Below, in pieces: positions 33,680 through 38,141 of a stretch of DNA of 38,141 nt. The stretch is from positions 1 to 38,141 of the forward strand of contig CACAIY010000014.1 in NCBI GenBank assembly GCA_902532675.1, in the 5' to 3' direction. Under the pieces are notes generated by a model, which did not search any database, was not told where the DNA came from, and saw nothing but the letters and a program-made list of their open reading frames with translations. The stretch comes from an uncultured SAR86 cluster bacterium (GTDB taxonomy: Bacteria > Pseudomonadota > Gammaproteobacteria > Magnimaribacterales > Magnimaribacteraceae). Every line of letters starts with the position of its first letter. The stretch's first letter is position 1. The position numbers and the translations under genes are program-made.

Positions 33680-34876
33680 ATGAATTCTAACTCGCTGGTT
33701 GACTGGCTTGAATACATAAATCTGAATAGAAGTGAAGAAGGCCAATTTGGCTTAAAAAGACTAGAGCCAATAAGAAATATAGTCTTAGATTCCCCTATAG
33801 CAAAAAAAGTTGTTGTTATTGGTGGAACAAATGGGAAGGGAACTACAGCAGAATTCTTGAACAACTTATTGCTGCAATCAGATTTTAAAGTTGGTTTATA
33901 TACTTCTCCTCATTTATTTAATTTTAACGAAAGAATTAGGATAAATGGATTGCCGGTATCGGATTTAGACATTATTAATGCTTTTAGACAGATAGAAGAG
34001 ATAAAAGGAGACGTTAGATTAACTTATTTCGATTACGCTACGATCGCAGCTTTTATCCTCTTTAAAAAGAACTCTATAGATGTTGCCATTCTAGAAATAG
34101 GATTAGGAGGAAGATACGATCCTGTTAATTTATTAGATTCTGATATCTCAATTTTAACTAATGTTGAGTTAGACCATCAAAAGTGGCTTGGTAATACAAG
34201 AGAAGAGATTGGCGAAGAGAAGTCAGCAATCTTTAGAGAAGGTAAGACAATCATTTTAGGCGCAGCTGAAATGCCCGAGACAGTTCTTCAAAAAGTGGAA
34301 GCTCTAAACTCAAAAACACTACAGTTGGGGTTAGATTTTTTTGAAGATGAAATAAATACTAATAACTTAAATAAGGAATCTGCAGCTTGCTCAGTAGCAG
34401 CTTATAAAGAAATAACTAATCAGCAGATAAATTTTAAAGAAATTTTAGAAAACACAAGTTTACTAGGCAGATGCGACGTAAAAGGTAGATTTGTTTTAGA
34501 TGTTTCTCATAATCTAGCTTCAGTGCGAAACCTTGCCTCTTTTATCAATAAAGAGTGCAAAGGGAAATCTGTAAAGGCCGTCGTTGGATTAATGCAAGAT
34601 AAAGACATAACTGGAATCATAAAAGAGATTAAACATGTCATTTCTGAATGGTATGCTTGCTCCCCTGATATTGATAGAGCTATGCCAAGCAGTGATTTAA
34701 AAGAACTTATTCTAAAACAGACTCTTAGCAAAGCAGATGCATTCGAGTCAGTAGATTTAGCAGTTAAAGAAGCCGTAAAAAACGATAGCACTGATATAGT
34801 GATTGTTTTTGGATCATTTTATACAGTTAGCGAAGCTTATGAATCTCTATCAAAATTAAAACAAATAGATTTATGA
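33680..34876 (+). CDS. folC: folylpolyglutamate synthase / dihydrofolate synthase
   Basis: This 398-residue Mur-ligase-type enzyme adds glutamate to dihydropteroate and folates. The ATP loop is 'VIGGTNGKGTTAEFL' (46-60). 'GLYTSPHLFNFNERIRINGL' is the folate-side signature, 'AILEIGLGGRYDPVN' and 'LTNVELDHQKWLGNTREEIG' the Mur-ligase centre, and 'LDVSHNLASVRNLASF' near 275 the C-terminal domain motif (usually DGAHN). It is slightly shorter than E. coli FolC (422). It follows accD by 6 bp, and its TGA overlaps the ATG of the SPOR gene (ATGA). Confidence 0.94.
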   Translation: MNSNSLVDWLEYINLNRSEEGQFGLKRLEPIRNIVLDSPIAKKVVVIGGTNGKGTTAEFLNNLLLQSDFKVGLYTSPHLFNFNERIRINGLPVSDLDIINAFRQIEEIKGDVRLTYFDYATIAAFILFKKNSIDVAILEIGLGGRYDPVNLLDSDISILTNVELDHQKWLGNTREEIGEEKSAIFREGKTIILGAAEMPETVLQKVEALNSKTLQLGLDFFEDEINTNNLNKESAACSVAAYKEITNQQINFKEILENTSLLGRCDVKGRFVLDVSHNLASVRNLASFINKECKGKSVKAVVGLMQDKDITGIIKEIKHVISEWYACSPDIDRAMPSSDLKELILKQTLSKADAFESVDLAVKEAVKNDSTDIVIVFGSFYTVSEAYESLSKLKQIDL

Positions 34877-35340
34877 ATAAACTGAACTACTTTTTACTCC
34901 TATTCTTATCTTTATTTGTCCTTACTTCTGTTCTTATTAAACCTAAATCTTTTGAGAATTATTTTCTATCGGATATAGACGCTACCATTCCTGAAGAAAG
35001 CCTTAATGGAGATCTTCAAAAACAACAAAATACTTCTTTTGATATAGATGCTTTTAATTTTGCCTTAGAAAAAGAAGAAGATGAATTAACAAATTCAATT
35101 GAAAGAATAACTGGTTGGACTATTCAGGTTGAGGAATATGAAGATAAGAAAAGTCTAATGGATGACTTTAGAATACTTAAAAGTAGAGACCTGAAAGCAT
35201 ATATCCAATATAAAAATAAAGAAGAAAATAAATTTGTTTTGTATATTGGTCCTACTATGGATAGAGATGATGCAAGAGATAACCTGACAAGAATCTCAGA
35301 TTTGACTAGATTTTCTCCTAAGATAATTCCTTATGATTGA
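34873..35340 (+). CDS. dedD: SPOR-domain membrane protein (DedD-like)
   Basis: This 155-residue single-pass inner-membrane protein has a cytoplasmic N-terminus of a few residues, a membrane helix at about 5-24, an acidic linker, and a C-terminal SPOR domain from about residue 80 ('GWTIQVEEYEDKK', 'LKAYIQYKNK', 'VLYIGPTMDRDDARD'). SPOR domains bind denuded peptidoglycan glycans at the division septum, and DedD takes part in cell constriction. The location between folC and cvpA is the classic dedD position, which supports the name although the linker is short and not proline-rich as in E. coli. It overlaps both neighbours (4 bp and 8 bp). Confidence 0.85.
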   Translation: MNKLNYFLLLFLSLFVLTSVLIKPKSFENYFLSDIDATIPEESLNGDLQKQQNTSFDIDAFNFALEKEEDELTNSIERITGWTIQVEEYEDKKSLMDDFRILKSRDLKAYIQYKNKEENKFVLYIGPTMDRDDARDNLTRISDLTRFSPKIIPYD

Positions 35341-35860
35341 AAATCTAGTTCTAATCGATTGGATTTCTTTTGCTTTATTATCTGCTTTTGGAATTACAGG
35401 GTTTTTTAACGGATTCATCAAAGAAGTTTTTTCTGCTGCCGCTTGGATAGTTTCTTTATTTATTGCTTGGTTTTATGGCCCCTTGATTTTTCCGATTTTG
35501 GAAGCGTATATAGAAACACTAGAAATTAAGAAGGCTTTATCTTTTTTTATACTTTTCTTAACTTTCTTTTTACTGCTTAAGTTTTTAGGATCAATCTTTT
35601 CTAAAATTACTTCAGTAATCGGATTGAAAGGTGTTGATAGGCTCTTGGGCCTCTGTTTTGGAACATTAAAGATTACAGCAGTTCTTACGAGTATATACAT
35701 CTACAATCTTGGATTTCTCGATACAAAACAGTGGTGGTTAGATTCCTTGTCCCGGGAATACACTATTCAATTTGCCGAATCAGTAGAACCAATTCTCAAG
35801 GATTGGGAAATCGGCACTTCATATTTTTTAAAGAAAGATAATTTAAAATTAAATCTTTGA
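35333..35860 (+). CDS. cvpA: CvpA family inner-membrane protein
   Basis: This 175-residue protein has four predicted membrane helices (about 8-28, 30-50, 65-86, 100-122). The N-terminal 'LIDWISFALLSAFGITGFFNGFI' and the following 'KEVFSAAAWIVSLFIAWFYG' are characteristic of CvpA, as is 'SVIGLKGVDRLLGLCFGTLK' before the last helix. CvpA is needed for colicin V production in E. coli and for envelope stress resistance; its activity is not settled. It sits between dedD and purF as in E. coli, overlapping dedD by 8 bp and ending 14 bp before purF. Confidence 0.93.
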   Translation: MIENLVLIDWISFALLSAFGITGFFNGFIKEVFSAAAWIVSLFIAWFYGPLIFPILEAYIETLEIKKALSFFILFLTFFLLLKFLGSIFSKITSVIGLKGVDRLLGLCFGTLKITAVLTSIYIYNLGFLDTKQWWLDSLSREYTIQFAESVEPILKDWEIGTSYFLKKDNLKLNL

Positions 35861-35874
35861 TATAAAATAACTTT

Positions 35875-37362
35875 ATGTGCGGAGTAGTAGGCATTGTCAG
35901 TCAATCGGAAGTTTCTCCGATTATCTACGACGCTCTAACAATTCTTCAACATAGAGGTCAAGACGCAGCTGGAATAGCTACCTCTACAAATAATCGGTTC
36001 TTCATTAGGAAGCAATTAGGCCTCGTTCGTGACGTGATTAGAAATCAGCACGTTATTAACTTAAGAGGTCAGATGGGTATCGGTCACGTGAGGTACCCAA
36101 CTGCAGGCAGTGAAGATAGAGAGTTAGCCCAGCCCATGTATGTAAACTCTCCGTTTGGTATCAGTATCTCGCATAATGGAAATCTAACTAATCACAAAGA
36201 GTTAAAACAAACACTAAAGGAAAAAGATTTAAGACATTTAAACACCGATTCAGATAGCGAAGTCTTGTTAAATATTTTTGCGCACGAATTGCAGAAACAA
36301 GGTTCGATAAAGCCAACGTCTAAAGAAATTTTTGCTGCAGTTAAAGGCCTGCATAAGAGAGTAAGAGGTGCCTATTCTGTTGTAATAATGATAAATGGAA
36401 TTGGTATTGTAGGGTTTAGAGATCCTTTTGGTATAAGACCTCTTATATTGGGTAGTAAAGAAAGTGATCTAATAGGCAAGGATTATATGGTCGCATCAGA
36501 AAGTACAGTTTTAGAATCACTAGGTTTTGATGTAATAGATGATATAGAAGCTGGGTCTGCGGTATTTATAAACTCTGAAGGTGAGATGGAAATCGAGTCT
36601 TGTATTAAGAACCCCATACCAACTCCCTGTATTTTCGAGTATGTATATTTAGCTAGACCAGATGCAACGATTGATAATATTTCTGTTCATAAATCTAGAT
36701 TACGTATGGGCGAATACCTTGCAAAGAAAATTATAAAAGAGAATCCAGATCATGATATAGATGTAGTAATACCAATCCCTGATAGCAGCACAACTTCAGC
36801 ATTACAACTTGCTTCAACCTTGGGTATTAAATATAGAGAGGGCTTTGTAAAAAATCGTTACATAGGAAGAACATTCATTATGCCTTTTCAAGAAAAAAGG
36901 GAAAAATCAGTCAGACAAAAACTCAACGCAATTGATCTAGAGTTTAAAGATAAAGTAGTTCTGTTGGTGGATGACTCAATAGTAAGAGGCACAACAAGCA
37001 GGCAGATAATTGAGATGGCTAGATCTTCTGGAGCAAAGAAGGTTTATTTTGCTTCAGCAGCCCCGCCCATTAGATTTCAAAATGTATACGGCATAGACAT
37101 GGCAGCAACTACCGAGTTAGTTGCCCACAATAGGACTGAAGAAGAGATAGAAAGTTTTATAGATGCGGATTGGCTAATTTATCAAAATTTAGAAGATTTA
37201 ATCCAAGCTGCCCAGCAAGGAAATAAAGATATAAAGCAATTTGAATGTTCTATTTTCAATGGAAAATACGTAACTGATGATATTGATGAGAATTATCTTA
37301 AAAATCTAGAAGATTTAAGAAGCGATAAATCTAAATCACTAAGACAAAGCAATTTAAACTAA
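35875..37362 (+). CDS. purF: amidophosphoribosyltransferase
   Basis: This 495-residue enzyme makes phosphoribosylamine from PRPP and glutamine, the first step of purine synthesis. After removal of Met1, the Cys of 'MCGVVGIVSQ' is the N-terminal nucleophile of the glutaminase domain. 'LQHRGQDAAGIAT', 'GHVRYPTAGS' and 'ISHNGNLTNHKEL' define that domain. The PRPP loop is 'VVLLVDDSIVRGTTSRQI' near 363-380. No iron-sulfur cysteines or long propeptide are present, in line with the E. coli type (505 residues). No PurR-type operator was recognised upstream; a TATAAA stands just before the ATG. It is the last gene of the rightward run and overlaps the convergent acnB by 4 bp. Confidence 0.97.
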   Translation: MCGVVGIVSQSEVSPIIYDALTILQHRGQDAAGIATSTNNRFFIRKQLGLVRDVIRNQHVINLRGQMGIGHVRYPTAGSEDRELAQPMYVNSPFGISISHNGNLTNHKELKQTLKEKDLRHLNTDSDSEVLLNIFAHELQKQGSIKPTSKEIFAAVKGLHKRVRGAYSVVIMINGIGIVGFRDPFGIRPLILGSKESDLIGKDYMVASESTVLESLGFDVIDDIEAGSAVFINSEGEMEIESCIKNPIPTPCIFEYVYLARPDATIDNISVHKSRLRMGEYLAKKIIKENPDHDIDVVIPIPDSSTTSALQLASTLGIKYREGFVKNRYIGRTFIMPFQEKREKSVRQKLNAIDLEFKDKVVLLVDDSIVRGTTSRQIIEMARSSGAKKVYFASAAPPIRFQNVYGIDMAATTELVAHNRTEEEIESFIDADWLIYQNLEDLIQAAQQGNKDIKQFECSIFNGKYVTDDIDENYLKNLEDLRSDKSKSLRQSNLN

Positions 37363-38141
37363 TCTAGTTTAACCTCTTCGATAGTAAGAGTAGGCAAGAC
37401 AGCGTTCTTTGCAGCTTCTTTATAGGATGCAATCTCATGAAAATTTAAGTATCTATAAACATCCGACCCCATAGTATTTATCTCAGACATAAATTCATTA
37501 TATTCTTCTATTGTAGGTATATATCCCAGGGTTGCTGATATTGCAGCAAGCTCAGCAGACGCTAGAAATACGTTTGCACCGTCACCCAGTCTGTTAGGAA
37601 AGTTTCTAGTTGAAGTTGACACAACAGTTGATTCAGCCTCTACGCGAGCTTGATTTCCCATGCATAAAGAGCATCCTGGCATTTCAAGCCTCACTCCAGC
37701 CTTTTCAAATATATCGTAATAACCTTCTTCCGTTAATTGATGCTTATCCATTTTGGTAGGTGGAGAGATCCATAACCTAGAAGGAAGTTCTGTTACTTTA
37801 TCAAGTAATTTTCCAGCTGCTCTAAAGTGCCCTATATTAGTCATGCAAGAACCAATAAATACTTCGTCTATATTAGTCTTGGCAACTTCAGATAAAGGTT
37901 TTATGTCATCAGGGTCATTTGGGCAAGCAAGTAAGGGTTCATTAATTTCATTAAGATCTATTTCAAGCACAGCGGCATATTCTGCATCTTCATCTGCTTC
38001 CATTAACACCGGGTTCTCCAACCAAGACTCCATTGCCTGTGCTCTTCTTTCAAGAGTTTTTTCATCTTCATATCCTTCAGAAATTAGCCATCTAAGAAGG
38101 ATGATATTAGATTCTAGGTATTCTCTAATAGGCTCTTCATT
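37359..38141 (-). CDS. acnB: aconitate hydratase B (partial, C-terminal part)
   Basis: The frame is open to the right edge, giving 260 visible residues of an enzyme that has about 865 in E. coli; the ATG at 38033 is internal. AcnB interconverts citrate and isocitrate in the TCA cycle and can also hydrate 2-methyl-cis-aconitate. The visible part has 'DEVFIGSCMTNIGHFRAAGK' with the first cluster cysteine, 'GCSLCMGNQARVE' with the other two, 'STSTRNFPNRLGDGANVFLA', and 'SAELAAISATLGYIPT', all diagnostic of AcnB and not of AcnA. With prpBCD in the same window it can complete the methylcitrate cycle. Its stop overlaps that of purF. Confidence 0.96.
   Translation of the reverse strand, partial: NEEPIREYLESNIILLRWLISEGYEDEKTLERRAQAMESWLENPVLMEADEDAEYAAVLEIDLNEINEPLLACPNDPDDIKPLSEVAKTNIDEVFIGSCMTNIGHFRAAGKLLDKVTELPSRLWISPPTKMDKHQLTEEGYYDIFEKAGVRLEMPGCSLCMGNQARVEAESTVVSTSTRNFPNRLGDGANVFLASAELAAISATLGYIPTIEEYNEFMSEINTMGSDVYRYLNFHEIASYKEAAKNAVLPTLTIEEVKLD

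Noticed and set aside
38031-38033. ATG at 38033 as the start of a short aconitase-like gene
   Set aside because: The frame continues to the window edge, and the upstream residues fit AcnB, so the ATG is internal.

Overview
The window is AT-rich, densely packed DNA of a gammaproteobacterium, most likely a streamlined marine lineage of the SAR86 kind. The class assignment rests on gene order (leuC-leuD-leuB-asd-fimV-truA-trpF-trpB-trpA-accD-folC-dedD-cvpA-purF), on a LexA operator of the CTG-N10-CAG type in front of lexA, and on protein types such as YfcG, YihG, ThrH, AcnB and YjbH. The lineage is an inference from base composition and compactness only.

Layout: (1) 1-4.4 kb: the tail of a DsbA-family isomerase meets a leftward four-gene run (two acyl-CoA dehydrogenases, a YihG-like acyltransferase, a YfcG-like glutathione transferase), suggesting acyl-CoA and lipid metabolism. 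(2) 4.5-7.9 kb: a zinc alcohol dehydrogenase, a leftward sirtuin, a YhhQ-type queuosine-precursor transporter and NAD kinase. (3) 8-13.5 kb: an envelope polysaccharide module made of a long Wza-like SLBB protein, a YjbH/GfcD-like protein and a YjbF/GfcB-like lipoprotein. They converge, across a bidirectional terminator, on a secreted low-complexity protein with a 39-residue Pro-Thr tract that resembles GfcA/YjbE in layout. (4) 13.6-18.9 kb: pyrD (apparently with a rare ATT start), topA, lexA with a textbook SOS promoter, and a divergent cytosolic 5'-nucleotidase. (5) 18.9-23.7 kb: thrH and the methylcitrate-cycle genes prpB, prpC and prpD, then a leftward HAD hydrolase. (6) 23.8-37.4 kb: a collinear run of 15 genes from aroC to purF covering chorismate, leucine, aspartate-family, tryptophan, fatty-acid, folate and purine synthesis. 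Within it fimV is reduced to a 114-residue remnant. (7) The right edge holds the C-terminal part of a leftward acnB, whose product can supply the hydration step needed after PrpD.

The genes work mainly as housekeeping metabolism. The accessory part is the polysaccharide export module with its repeat protein. I saw no RNA genes, insertion sequences, CRISPR arrays or phage genes. No stretch longer than 300 bases lacks a gene; the longest gap, about 210 bases at 13422-13632, holds promoters. Convergent gene pairs overlap or sit within a few bases of each other, except at the one clear terminator. The least ordinary items are the Pro-Thr repeat protein next to the export module, the ATT start of pyrD, the shared lexA/5'-nucleotidase SOS region, the miniature FimV, and a Glu replacing the usual catalytic Asp60 in TrpA.
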